A stretch of DNA of 16,303 nucleotides. It comes from Sporomusaceae bacterium (GTDB taxonomy: Bacteria > Bacillota > Negativicutes > DSM-13327). The stretch lies in assembly GCA_027492445.1 (NCBI GenBank), contig JAPUES010000070.1, forward strand, positions 1 to 16,303, written 5' to 3'. A model generated the notes under the pieces. That model had not been told where the DNA came from. It ran no database searches and was given only the letters and a program-made list of their open reading frames with translations. The translations under genes were made by a program, and so were the position numbers. Shown here one piece after another: positions 1-8,100 of this stretch; positions within the stretch are counted from its first letter, which is position 1, and every line of letters starts with the position of its first letter.

Positions 1-384
1 GGTTCCTAGGGTAATGTCCACTATTTTTTGCTCACCGGTAAAATCCATCGTTCCATAATCCGTTTTCACACTCGAACCGATAGTTTGCCAATCGGAATCG
101 GAGCCTCTACCTTTATTACTAGATGATGTAAAACCGTATTGAAATCTCATATAATTCTTGCTATCTATTATGTAATTTAGCTTTATAATCCTCATAGTTT
201 GATTTTGTGGCATACTAATCTCGGATAGTAATTGGGGCGATTCATGGTGATGTAGAGAATAATCAAAGGAGCCATTGATATTCCATTGTTGTAAAGATAG
301 GTCTAACTTTTCCTGAGGTGCAGCAAAAGACAGGGAAGAACTGAGCGTAAAGAAACCAAGTGTGATAAGCAGTGCTTTTTTCAA
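1..384 (-). CDS. Exported protein, possible omptin-like outer-membrane beta-barrel (3' part missing)
   Basis: An open frame of 128 codons reads leftward off the window edge from a TTG codon at 384. The start is chosen because a GGGGG ribosome binding site (392-396) lies 7 nt upstream and the protein then begins with a classic signal peptide: MKKALLITLGFF, a small-residue stretch and a likely cleavage after SFA-A (about residue 22). The mature part has alternating polar/aromatic residues typical of beta strands, and a segment with KGRGSDSDW around residues 95-103. Strand-rich sequence followed by a G/D-rich loop ending in DW recalls the first two strands of omptin-fold outer-membrane proteases, but this is a resemblance seen by eye, and the catalytic region would lie outside the window. 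It lies 91 nt downstream of the serine protease gene on the same strand and could be co-transcribed with it. The gene and its export are fairly sure; the family is not. Confidence 0.75.
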   Translation of the reverse strand, partial: MKKALLITLGFFTLSSSLSFAAPQEKLDLSLQQWNINGSFDYSLHHHESPQLLSEISMPQNQTMRIIKLNYIIDSKNYMRFQYGFTSSSNKGRGSDSDWQTIGSSVKTDYGTMDFTGEQKIVDITLGT

Positions 385-475
385 AAAATAGCCCCCTGAA
401 GATTCATATTTATAAGTACAATTTTATAGCCTGCTGATTTTTGCGTCCACAGGATTATACTAGCACTAATGGTTC

Positions 476-1522
476 TTATTTACAGATGCTATGTTCTGCG
501 ATTTCTACCTCTAGTAAGGAACGTACATTTTCGATTTGATTGGCAATGCTCATGAAGGGGGAACTGGCAAAATGAAGGCCTATGGCGAAGGGAAGGTTAT
601 TAAGGAAGGTAATTAATAAGGAACCAGAATCGCCACTGGAGGTCATGACCGTATTGATAATCTGATCTTTGAAACGAGCTGTTTTACCTCTAGCATAGGA
701 AATATCAACAGTAGCATTGGTTGCTAGAATCCTGCCTCGGCTAAAACCTGTAGTGCGGCCAGTTTTTTGGATGGTCATGCCGACGGCTACCTTTGACCGA
801 GGTAGCCAGCCATGGACATTTCCTAGCCAGTAAATACTTCGATCTAAATTGTGAAGTTGGCCTTGGGCTATGGCAGCATCCACGAGATTGTTATGTAGGT
901 AGCGAGGCAGAAAAGGTTCAAAATCGATAGGAATAAATCGGCTTAAAGTGGCTATGGTATCAAAAGGGGCACAGCCGCCATCGATAACACCTGGCTGAAG
1001 AATGGGATCACCGAAGCAAGCATTATTTTCGGCAGCAAGGACATGATTGTTGCTGAGAAGGTAATAGCTCTTGGGTATGCCTATGCCTGCTGGTAATTGG
1101 TCGTAGACGCATGTGGCAAGGGTGCCAGCAGTAATAGCTACATGACCGATGCTATAGCCGCCTTGTACTGGACGAAGACGCTGGGTAAGGCTAGAAGATT
1201 CTTGGTTTCGAAAGAGGCTACTCGTTTTCGCAGCCAGTTTCCCGACAGCGATAACGTCCGTGTCCATGCCTAGTAAGGTTGGTGGTAGTCTATCTGCTTT
1301 TAAAAGGTTATTGTTAGCTGTTTTTTGGCTAACTAAAATCATTAATGCTGGTCTGCCCGTGGGCTGATTGTTTTTCCATTTTACGCCAACCCCTAGGCCG
1401 ACGACGTTAGGGCGTAGGTTGTCAGGATATAGCAATTCCTCTACCACTTCACGGTGGATTTCTTCTAAAATAGTTAAGTCAGTAGCAGACAAGATCAGTT
1501 TGTGTTCATAATTCGTAAACAT
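476..1522 (-). CDS. Chymotrypsin-fold (S1-like) serine protease with N-terminal extension
   Basis: A 348-residue protein with a complete trypsin-type catalytic triad in the right order: His160 in LLSNNHVLA, Asp215 in LVDAAIAQ, and Ser299 in the hallmark SSGDSGSLL. A KTGRTTGFSRGRI stretch (253-265) precedes the serine, as in bacterial trypsin-like proteases of this sort. Residues 36-95 (NVVGLGVGVKWKNNQPTG, then an ALMILVSQK strand and TDVIAVG) form a separate N-terminal module; such a GVG...K segment recurs in front of this protease type in Firmicutes and cyanobacteria. There is no signal peptide or membrane segment, so the enzyme is probably cytoplasmic, unusual for an S1-type protease. The substrate is unknown. 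The ATG start follows a GGGAGAGG sequence that sits very close to it. Catalytic assignment is secure; biological role is not. Confidence 0.85.
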   Translation of the reverse strand: MFTNYEHKLILSATDLTILEEIHREVVEELLYPDNLRPNVVGLGVGVKWKNNQPTGRPALMILVSQKTANNNLLKADRLPPTLLGMDTDVIAVGKLAAKTSSLFRNQESSSLTQRLRPVQGGYSIGHVAITAGTLATCVYDQLPAGIGIPKSYYLLSNNHVLAAENNACFGDPILQPGVIDGGCAPFDTIATLSRFIPIDFEPFLPRYLHNNLVDAAIAQGQLHNLDRSIYWLGNVHGWLPRSKVAVGMTIQKTGRTTGFSRGRILATNATVDISYARGKTARFKDQIINTVMTSSGDSGSLLITFLNNLPFAIGLHFASSPFMSIANQIENVRSLLEVEIAEHSICK

Positions 1523-1581
1523 CCTCTCCCTTTAAGGGTACTGTCTTTATTTACGATACCTAAGACTTATATATAGTATTG

Positions 1582-1617
1582 ACCAAAAGAAAATTTGGTG
1601 AAAGGCAAAAAAATGCC
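1582..1617. repeat. Two short inverted repeats upstream of the protease gene
   Basis: ACCAAA (1582-1587) and TTTGGT (1594-1599) form a 6-bp inverted repeat with a 6-nt spacer. GGCA (1604-1607) and TGCC (1614-1617) form another over an A run. They lie 60-95 nt upstream of the protease start in the divergent intergenic region, where an operator would be expected. No known regulator motif was recognised and both may be chance. Confidence 0.3.
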
Positions 1618-1647
1618 ATGAACAATAGGATTAGCAGGCAATTATAG

Positions 1648-1675
1648 TTGCAGTATTTATAATTACTATTATAAT
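1648..1675 (+). promoter_or_regulatory. Probable sigma-A promoter for msrB-sfsA
   Basis: TTGCAG (1648-1653) and a consensus TATAAT (1670-1675) are separated by 16 nt. The predicted transcript would begin near 1682, leaving a leader of about 65 nt before msrB. The -10 is perfect; the -35 matches at four of six positions (TTGACA) and the spacer is one base short. Confidence 0.55.
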
Positions 1676-1747
1676 GGAATTATTAGCTGATATTACTAGC
1701 CATGTTATTATCTTTTCGATACATATAAAATAAAGGGGTGCTTGGTA

Positions 1748-2182
1748 ATGAAAGAAAATAAAGAAGAGTTGAAGAAAAGGTTAACCCCAATCCAATATGA
1801 AGTAACCCAGAATCAAGGAACGGAGCCTGCTTTTCACAATGAATATTGGCAGCAGAATCGGGCGGGTATTTATGTGGATATTGTATCGGGTGAAGCGTTA
1901 TTTAGTTCGTTAGATAAATTTCAGTCCCATTGTGGTTGGCCTAGTTTTACGAAGCCATTAACGGAAGAAAGAATTAAGGAAAAAGTTGATAATAGTCATT
2001 TTATGCAGCGTATCGAAGTCCGCAGTAGTGAGGCCGATTCACATTTAGGTCATGTTTTTAATGATGGACCAACGGCTAGTAAATTGCGTTATTGTATCAA
2101 TTCTGCAGCCCTACGCTTTATTGCCAAAGAGGATTTAGTCAAAGAAGGCTATGGGGAATATCTTGGGCTATTTGAGGAGTAA
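1748..2182 (+). CDS. msrB: Peptide-methionine (R)-S-oxide reductase MsrB
   Basis: MsrB reduces the R epimer of methionine sulfoxide in proteins, repairing oxidative damage in the cytoplasm. The family signature is complete: CGWPSF (62-67), EVRS..ADSHLGHVFNDGP (about 90-108) and RYCINSAALRF (114-124), in which Cys116 is the catalytic, sulfenate-forming cysteine. The paired CxxC zinc-site motifs of many MsrBs are absent, as in Bacillus-type enzymes; Cys62 of CGWPSF is the only other cysteine visible. Length (144 aa) is normal for a stand-alone MsrB. The frame can open at TTG 1742, but that lies only 3 nt after the AAGGGG ribosome binding site (1733-1738), while ATG 1748 has normal 9-nt spacing, so ATG 1748 is preferred. 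sfsA follows after 12 nt. Confidence 0.96.
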   Translation: MKENKEELKKRLTPIQYEVTQNQGTEPAFHNEYWQQNRAGIYVDIVSGEALFSSLDKFQSHCGWPSFTKPLTEERIKEKVDNSHFMQRIEVRSSEADSHLGHVFNDGPTASKLRYCINSAALRFIAKEDLVKEGYGEYLGLFEE

Positions 2183-2194
2183 AAGGATAGTAGT

Positions 2195-2881
2195 ATGAAA
2201 TATAAAAATATTGTACAAGGCATTTTTTTAAAACGTGTTAACCGCTTTATTGCTCATGTTTTGATTGATCATAGTGAGCATATTGTCCATGTGAAAAACA
2301 CGGGAAGATGTAAGGAACTCTTTATTCCAGGAGTGGTAGTTATTCTCGAACCATCACAAAATCCAGATCGGAAAACAGGATTTTCTTTAATTGGAATTTA
2401 CAAAGAGAAAAGGTTGATTAATATTGACTCCCAGGTGCCTAATCATGTTGTCTTTGAAGGGTTACAGGCTGGCTTAATTCCAGAAATCAGGGACGCTAAA
2501 AATATGCGTAAAGAAGTTGCCTATGGTAATTCAAGATTTGATATTTATTTTGAAACCCCTCAGCAACAGAACTTCATTGAAGTAAAAGGTGTCACCTTAG
2601 AACAAGAGGGTATGGTTATGTTTCCCGATGCTCCCACTGTTAGAGGGACGAAGCATGTATATGAAATGATTCATGCCGTTCAGGCAGGATATGGAGGCTA
2701 TATTTTCTTTCTGATCCAAATGAAGGATGTAGCATATTTTACGCCTAATCATATAACGGATCAGGCTTTTGCTGAGGCGCTAGCCATTGCTGTAGAGAAA
2801 GGTGTTGTGCTCCTTGCGTATGACGCTGTTGTTTATCATGATGAAATTGTATTAGGTGAAAGAGTACCCATTGTACTTTAA
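2195..2881 (+). CDS. sfsA: SfsA family protein (sugar fermentation stimulation protein A)
   Basis: Full-length SfsA-family protein (228 aa). Family blocks are present in order: VKNTGRCKELFIPG (33-46), a conserved N..VFEGL block (83-90), SRFD (113-116), EVKGVTLE (129-136) and the invariant FPDAPT.RG.KH (143-154). The N-terminal part has the OB-like basic region, and the acidic D...EVK pair is the PD-(D/E)XK nuclease-like core known in this family. E. coli SfsA was first described through its effect on maltose metabolism genes and binds DNA non-specifically; its true biochemical activity is unsettled, so no reaction is assigned. The ATG is preceded by AAAAGGATAG. It is 12 nt after msrB and 15 nt before the radical SAM gene, so the three are probably one transcript. 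Confidence 0.95.
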   Translation: MKYKNIVQGIFLKRVNRFIAHVLIDHSEHIVHVKNTGRCKELFIPGVVVILEPSQNPDRKTGFSLIGIYKEKRLINIDSQVPNHVVFEGLQAGLIPEIRDAKNMRKEVAYGNSRFDIYFETPQQQNFIEVKGVTLEQEGMVMFPDAPTVRGTKHVYEMIHAVQAGYGGYIFFLIQMKDVAYFTPNHITDQAFAEALAIAVEKGVVLLAYDAVVYHDEIVLGERVPIVL

Positions 2882-2896
2882 GAAAAAAAGAAATGA

Positions 2897-3802
2897 GTGA
2901 GAAAATTGTATTTTGATACTGCCGAGGGACCTGTATTTCGTCCGCCCAGTGAAGGGGATAGTTTTATTTTGCGCGTGACCATGGGGTGTTCTCATAATCG
3001 CTGCACTTATTGTAATATGTATCGAAGTGTAGAATTTCGTATGCGTACTATGAATGAAATTATGAATCAGATAAATGCTGGGAAAGCTTATAAGGAGTAT
3101 ATTCGGCGAATCTTTTTAGCCGATGGTAATGCATTAGTACTTCCAACGGACACTCTCTTAGAAATTTTAAGAATAGTAAAAGCGACCTTTCCTAAATTGC
3201 GCAGAGTATCTTGTTATGCAGGGCCTAAGGATATTTTGCGTAAATCGCCTCAAGAACTAGAGCGTCTTTATGAAGCGGGCCTCACCCTGGTATATTATGG
3301 AATGGAATCAGGGGATGATGCCGTCCTTAGCCATGTTTGCAAAGGGGTTAATGCTCGAGAGTCTATTGAAGCGGGGCAACGAGTGGTTGCAGCCGGCATG
3401 AAATTATCCATGATGGTTATTATTGGTTTGGCGGGGAAAAAGGGATCGGCGGAACATGCTTATCATACTGCCCAGGCCATTACTGCCATTCGTCCGAATA
3501 TGCTTAGCGCCCTGACCCTTATGATGTATCGGGGTAGTGAGCTGCGGGATGAATATGAGCGGGGAGAGTTTGAAATATTATCACCAGCAGAAAGTATGGG
3601 GGAATTATATGAGATGCTTAGTGCATTAGAGTTACCCCAAGGAACTCATTGCTTATTTCGGAGCAATCATATTTCAAATCATATTGCTTTAGCAGGGACG
3701 TTACCACGAGATAAAGAACAATTACTTTGCGCTGCCCAAAAGGCAAAAGCCGAGCTTACTGCTTTGACGGAATGGGATGTTTATAATAATGTAGAACGAT
3801 AA
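2897..3802 (+). CDS. Small radical SAM Fe-S enzyme with CX4CX2C motif
   Basis: A 301-aa protein with a radical SAM core. The cluster-binding motif is GCSHNRCTYCNMY at residues 30-42 (Cys31, Cys36, Cys39), giving CX4CX2C rather than the textbook CX3CX2C; the same spacing occurs in a COG1032-like subgroup with GCSHNKCTFC-type motifs. Further barrel features are FLADGNAL (about 74-81, a beta-2 strand with acidic residue), YYGMESGDD (about 133-141, the GxES-like SAM-ribose element) and MMVIIGLAGK (about 172-181, the GGG/GLPGE position). No accessory cobalamin, TRAM or SPASM domain is seen, so substrate and reaction cannot be given. It starts with GTG at 2897; the ATG four bases earlier is in another frame and stops after seven codons. 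The upstream site (AAAAAAAG) is weak, suggesting translation coupled to sfsA. Confidence 0.88.
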   Translation: MRKLYFDTAEGPVFRPPSEGDSFILRVTMGCSHNRCTYCNMYRSVEFRMRTMNEIMNQINAGKAYKEYIRRIFLADGNALVLPTDTLLEILRIVKATFPKLRRVSCYAGPKDILRKSPQELERLYEAGLTLVYYGMESGDDAVLSHVCKGVNARESIEAGQRVVAAGMKLSMMVIIGLAGKKGSAEHAYHTAQAITAIRPNMLSALTLMMYRGSELRDEYERGEFEILSPAESMGELYEMLSALELPQGTHCLFRSNHISNHIALAGTLPRDKEQLLCAAQKAKAELTALTEWDVYNNVER

Positions 3803-3822
3803 ATCCGAGCAGGGACAGCTGA

Positions 3823-3843
3823 TGTCAAATTGACAACGTTGTC
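3823..3843. promoter_or_regulatory. Overlapping palindromes, possible operator
   Basis: TGTCAA-A-TTGACA (3823-3835) is a perfect 6+1+6 palindrome, and GACAACGTTGTC (3832-3843) is a perfect 12-bp palindrome that overlaps it by four bases. They lie 33 nt upstream of a good -35 box for the efflux operon. Overlapping dyads of this kind suit two regulator dimers bound side by side. No regulator gene is adjacent, and the identity of the binding protein is unknown. A role as terminator for the preceding gene is less likely because no T run follows. Confidence 0.4.
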
Positions 3844-3875
3844 CTTGTTGCCAAAATCAGAATAATCAAAAATTA

Positions 3876-3905
3876 TTGTAATTATATTGAAGTTTGTATT
3901 ATAAT
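3876..3905 (+). promoter_or_regulatory. Probable sigma-A promoter of the RND efflux operon
   Basis: TTGTAA (3876-3881) is separated by 18 nt from a consensus TATAAT (3900-3905). The predicted start near 3912 gives a long leader of about 125 nt before the adaptor gene, which contains the hairpin at 3984-4021. Confidence 0.55.
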
Positions 3906-3983
3906 AGAAGTAAGCATATGTTCAATTGAAAAGATGGTAGTATGCTTAAAAGAGTATTTACAAGTAAGAAGCGGTAGTATACA

Positions 3984-4021
3984 ATTTAAACAAAACCCCT
4001 CCCTAGGGGGGTGGTTTAAAT
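3984..4021 (+). promoter_or_regulatory. Leader hairpin abutting the ribosome binding site of the efflux operon
   Basis: ATTTAAAC (3984-3991) and GTTTAAAT (4014-4021) are perfect inverted repeats. Inside them, a C-rich arm (3996-4003) faces a G run (4006-4011) around CCTAGG, with one mismatch and a four-A bulge. The structure ends immediately before the AAGGGGGA ribosome binding site (4022-4029). The same CCCCT of the left arm could alternatively pair with AGGGGG of that site. The element could be a protein operator, an attenuator or a translational switch; no U run follows it, so it is not a canonical terminator. Confidence 0.5.
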
Positions 4022-4036
4022 AAGGGGGATTAGCAA

Positions 4037-5167
4037 ATGAAAAAATGGATAACTCTTCTTGGAAGTGTGATTATAATTACTTTATTACTAGTAGTAGTAG
4101 GTTGCAGTAACAAAGTGAAACCTGGCGTAGCAGAGGTAGATCGGGCTATTGTTACGAATGTCACCATTGCTGAAATTAGGCCCCAGATAGTTGATGATTA
4201 TAACGAGATTTCCGGCACAATCAAAGCCAAGAATATGAGTGTCATTGCCAGTAAAGTAATGGGGATGATTACAACGATTGCTGTTAAGGAAGGCGATCGA
4301 GTCAGTGCTGGGCAAACTCTGCTCACTATTGATGCGGGGGATGCTTTGCCGAGAGTGAGTGCGGCAGAGGCTGGTTATCGTGAAGCCTTAAAGGCTCTTG
4401 AAATGGCACAGCAAGTTAAGGTGTTGACCAATACCACCCAAGAAAGATACCGACAGCTTTATAATGAAAACGCAATTTCACAGCTGCAAATGGACCAAGT
4501 AGCGACGCAGGGAAAAGTGGCAGAGCTTGATTTTCAACGCGTCAAAGAATCTGTAAGCCGCGCCCAAGCGGGCTTGGCAGAGGCCCAAGCTTACTATGGC
4601 TTTACACAAGTTCTTGCGCCGACGAGCGGCGTCATTACGACGAAAAAAGTGGACAGCGGTAGTATGGCTGTGCCGGGAGTACCTTTACTTATCCTCGAAG
4701 ATGACTCGTCTTATGTATTAGAGACGGATATTGATGAAAGTATGGCTGGGAAAATATTTCTTGGAATGACAGCGGATATTATGATTGATTCTTTAGGAAA
4801 AAGCCTGCAAGGTAGGGTCATAGAAATGGCACCGACTGTTGATTCAGCAACGAGAAAATTACATATAAAAATTGATGTTAGCGGCGCAGGGTTAAAATCT
4901 GGTCTCTATGCCCACGTTAAAATAAGTACTAATAAAAAAGAAACCTTATTGGTACCTAAAAAAGCTATTGTAGAAAAGGGCCAGCTTACAGGAGTGTATG
5001 CCGTTGATGATAAAGGGTTAGTATTATATCGTATTGTGCGTATGGGAAAATCCTATAATGATCAGAGTGAAATTCTATCAGGCATCAACAGTGGTGATAA
5101 AGTCATTATTGGTGGTGTGGAAAAAGCAGTAGATGGTGGTGTGGTAAAAGAGGTGACGAATCAATGA
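4037..5167 (+). CDS. RND efflux periplasmic adaptor (membrane fusion) lipoprotein
   Basis: This 376-aa protein links the inner-membrane RND pump to an outer-membrane channel. It begins with a lipoprotein signal (MKKWITLLGS then a hydrophobic run) ending in a VVGC lipobox, with Cys23 as the lipidation site. Order of domains: a first half of the biotinyl-lipoyl domain (about 58-100; SVIASKVMGMITTIAVKEGDRVSAGQTLLTID region), an alpha-helical coiled-coil hairpin (about 105-185, rich in A/E/Q), the second lipoyl half (PTSGVITTKKVDSGS, 195-209), then a beta-barrel and a membrane-proximal domain. This is the normal HlyD/AcrA arrangement and length. The ATG has a strong AAGGGGG site at 8-9 nt. The stop overlaps the permease start (ATGA, 5164-5167), so translation is probably coupled. 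Substrate is unknown. Confidence 0.93.
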   Translation: MKKWITLLGSVIIITLLLVVVGCSNKVKPGVAEVDRAIVTNVTIAEIRPQIVDDYNEISGTIKAKNMSVIASKVMGMITTIAVKEGDRVSAGQTLLTIDAGDALPRVSAAEAGYREALKALEMAQQVKVLTNTTQERYRQLYNENAISQLQMDQVATQGKVAELDFQRVKESVSRAQAGLAEAQAYYGFTQVLAPTSGVITTKKVDSGSMAVPGVPLLILEDDSSYVLETDIDESMAGKIFLGMTADIMIDSLGKSLQGRVIEMAPTVDSATRKLHIKIDVSGAGLKSGLYAHVKISTNKKETLLVPKKAIVEKGQLTGVYAVDDKGLVLYRIVRMGKSYNDQSEILSGINSGDKVIIGGVEKAVDGGVVKEVTNQ

Positions 5168-8100
5168 ATAAGATTGGGATTGCAGGTAAAATCGCAAAGG
5201 CCTTTATTACATCTAAGCTAACGCCAATCCTTATTATTATGTCTCTTTTACTTGGTTTTTTTGCTCTTAGTGTTACCCCAAGGGAAGAAGAACCTCAAAT
5301 CAAAGTTCCTATGGTTGATGTTATGGTGTCATATCCTGGGGCAACGGCTGAAGAGGTAGAAGAACGAGTGACAAGACCTATGGAAAAATTTCTATGGGAA
5401 ATTAAAGGGGTGGAATATGTCTATTCCATTATTACGCCTGGGTCTAACCTAACAATTGTCAGATTTAAGGTAGGGGAGAATACCGAAGATAGTCTGGTAA
5501 AGCTTTATAATAAATTAATGTCTAATTATGATAAAATTCCTCCAGGAGTATCCCAGCCGCTCGTGAAAGCAAAGTCCATTGATGATGTTCCCATTTTGAC
5601 TCTCACCTTATGGAGTAATAATGAGCAATATACAGGATATGAATTGCGGCGTATTGCTACATCTCTTAGCGATGAAATAAAAAAAGATGAGAAGGTTTCA
5701 GAGTTCACAGTGATTGGCGGACAACGTCGCCAAGTGGGGATTGTTCTAGATCCCTTGCGCTTAAAGGCTTACCAAATTAGTCCACTAGAGATTCTTGGGG
5801 CCCTAGATAAGGCCAACTTTGTCTTGCCTGCTGGGAACTTTTCTAGCATGAATCAAGAGTATGTTGTCAATACGGGTAGCTTTTTAACGGATACGAAAGA
5901 CGTAGAAAATCTGGTAGTCAGTGTATTGAATGAAAAACCAATCTACTTAAAAGATGTTGCCAAGATTACCGATGGACCTGCAGAGGCTAAGGATTATACG
6001 TTTATCGGTTTTGGTCCAGCAGCACAGGAAAAAGGGATAGTGGCTACTTCTAGTGGCCCGCGAGAATCAGTAACCTTAGCCATTTCTAAGAAAAGCGGAG
6101 AAAATGCTACGCTAGTGGCTGAGGAAGCAATAAAGAAAGTTGAGGCATTACGAGGAAGCTTAGTGCCATCAGAAGTAAATGTAACCGTAACGAGAAATTA
6201 TGGGGAAACGGCCAAGGAAAAGTCAAATGAACTGTTAGAACATATGCTCATTGCAACGATTTCAGTTGTTATCCTTATTGCGTTGGCATTAGGCTGGCGA
6301 GAGTCGATTATTGTTGCCGTTGCCATTCCTGTCACCTTGTCCTTGACCTTGCTGATTAGCTATCTATATGGTTATACTTTAAATCGTGTAACCTTGTTTG
6401 CGCTGATTTTTTCCATTGGGATTCTTGTGGATGATGCCATTGTCGTAGTAGAGAATATTCATCGTCATTTCAAAAAAGATACAGTTTCTGAAAAAATTGC
6501 CATTGAGGCGGTAGATGAAGTAGGCAATCCCACTATCTTGGCAACCTTTACCGTTATTGCCGCTCTTTTACCCATGGCCTTTGTTTCTGGTTTGATGGGA
6601 CCTTATATGGAACCTATCCCTGTCGGGGCTTCGGCAGCGATGCTTTTTTCCTTGCTTGTGGCATTTATTGTAAGCCCATGGCTAAGTTATAAAGTGCTGA
6701 AAAATGTGAAGCAGGATGCTAGGCACCAAGAAGGAGATAAAATAAGAAAAACCTATGAAAAAATTCTTCGGCCCCTCCTGGATAATCGTAAAAAACGCTT
6801 ACTAGCCTTGAGTGGAGTCGTGGTACTGTTACTGATTTCCGTAGTACTCGTGCCTTTTAAGGCTGTAACCGTTAAGATGTTACCCTTTGATAATAAAAGT
6901 GAATTGCAGGTCATGATTGATATGCCTCAAGGGGTAACCTTAGAGCAAACTGCTAGAGTGGCCCGTGAGATGGGAGATTATTTAAAAACAGTTCCTGAAG
7001 TAACAGACTTTGAAAGTTATATTGGAACGTCCTCTCCTTATAATTTCAATGGCTTAGTTCGGCATTATTTCCTGCGCTCAGGTAGCCATGTTGCTGATAT
7101 TCAAGTAAATTTTGTGGGAAAAGGAGAGCGGCAAGAACAAAGTCATGATATTGCGAAAAGAATACGCCCGGCTCTAAAAGAAATTGGTGATAAGTATGGA
7201 GCCAAGACGAAAATTGCGGAAATTCCCCCAGGACCACCGGTACTCAGCACCCTTGTTGCTGAAATTTATGGACCTGATACACAGCGGCAAATTGAAATTG
7301 GCAAAGACATTAAGAAAATCTTTGAGGAAACAGATGGGGTAGTGGATGTTGATTGGTATGTGGAAGCTGATAAAGCCAAGATAACCTTAGTAGTCGATAA
7401 GGAAAAGGCTATGCTAAATGGTATTAGTACAGAAACGATTGCCAAAACCGAGCAGATTGCCTTGCAAGGAATGTCGGCTGGCTTGGTTCACTTTGCTAGA
7501 GAAAAAGAACCTGTGGACATATTTTTACAAATGCCTCTTAGTAATCGGGGCAGCAGTCAAGGTTTACAGCAAATCGGTGTGCAGTCGGCGGGGAAAGAAC
7601 TTATTTCTCTTTCAGAACTGCTCGTAAAACAAACAGGAATTGAGGAAAAAACCTTATACCATAAAAATCTCAAACGCGTTACTTATGTTATTGGTGATGT
7701 GGCAGGAAGTATTGAAAGTCCGGTCTATGCTGTCTTGCAAATGAAAGAAAAAGTCGCCAATCTAAAGCTGCCAGAGGGCTACGAACTACAGCAATATTCG
7801 GCAGTCAGTCCTTGGCTCGAGGAACAGTATGCTATGAAATGGGATGGGGAATGGCATATTACCTATGAAGTCTTTCGTGATATGGGGATTGCCTTTGCTG
7901 CTGTGTTAATCTTAATTTATATTCTAGTAGTGGCTTGGTATCGCAGCTTTGTTACACCTTTAGTTATTATGGCCCCTATTCCTCTCACTCTAATTGGAAT
8001 TTTACCAGGGCATTGGTTATTTGGCGCATTTTTTACAGCGACGTCCATGATTGGTTTTATTGCTCTTTCAGGTATCATTGTTCGCAACTCTATACTGCTT

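Noticed and set aside
3813..3845. GGACA...TGTCC stem as a terminator for the radical SAM gene
   Set aside because: The stem is only 5 bp with a long loop and no T run follows. The stronger structures there are the two palindromes described as a possible operator.
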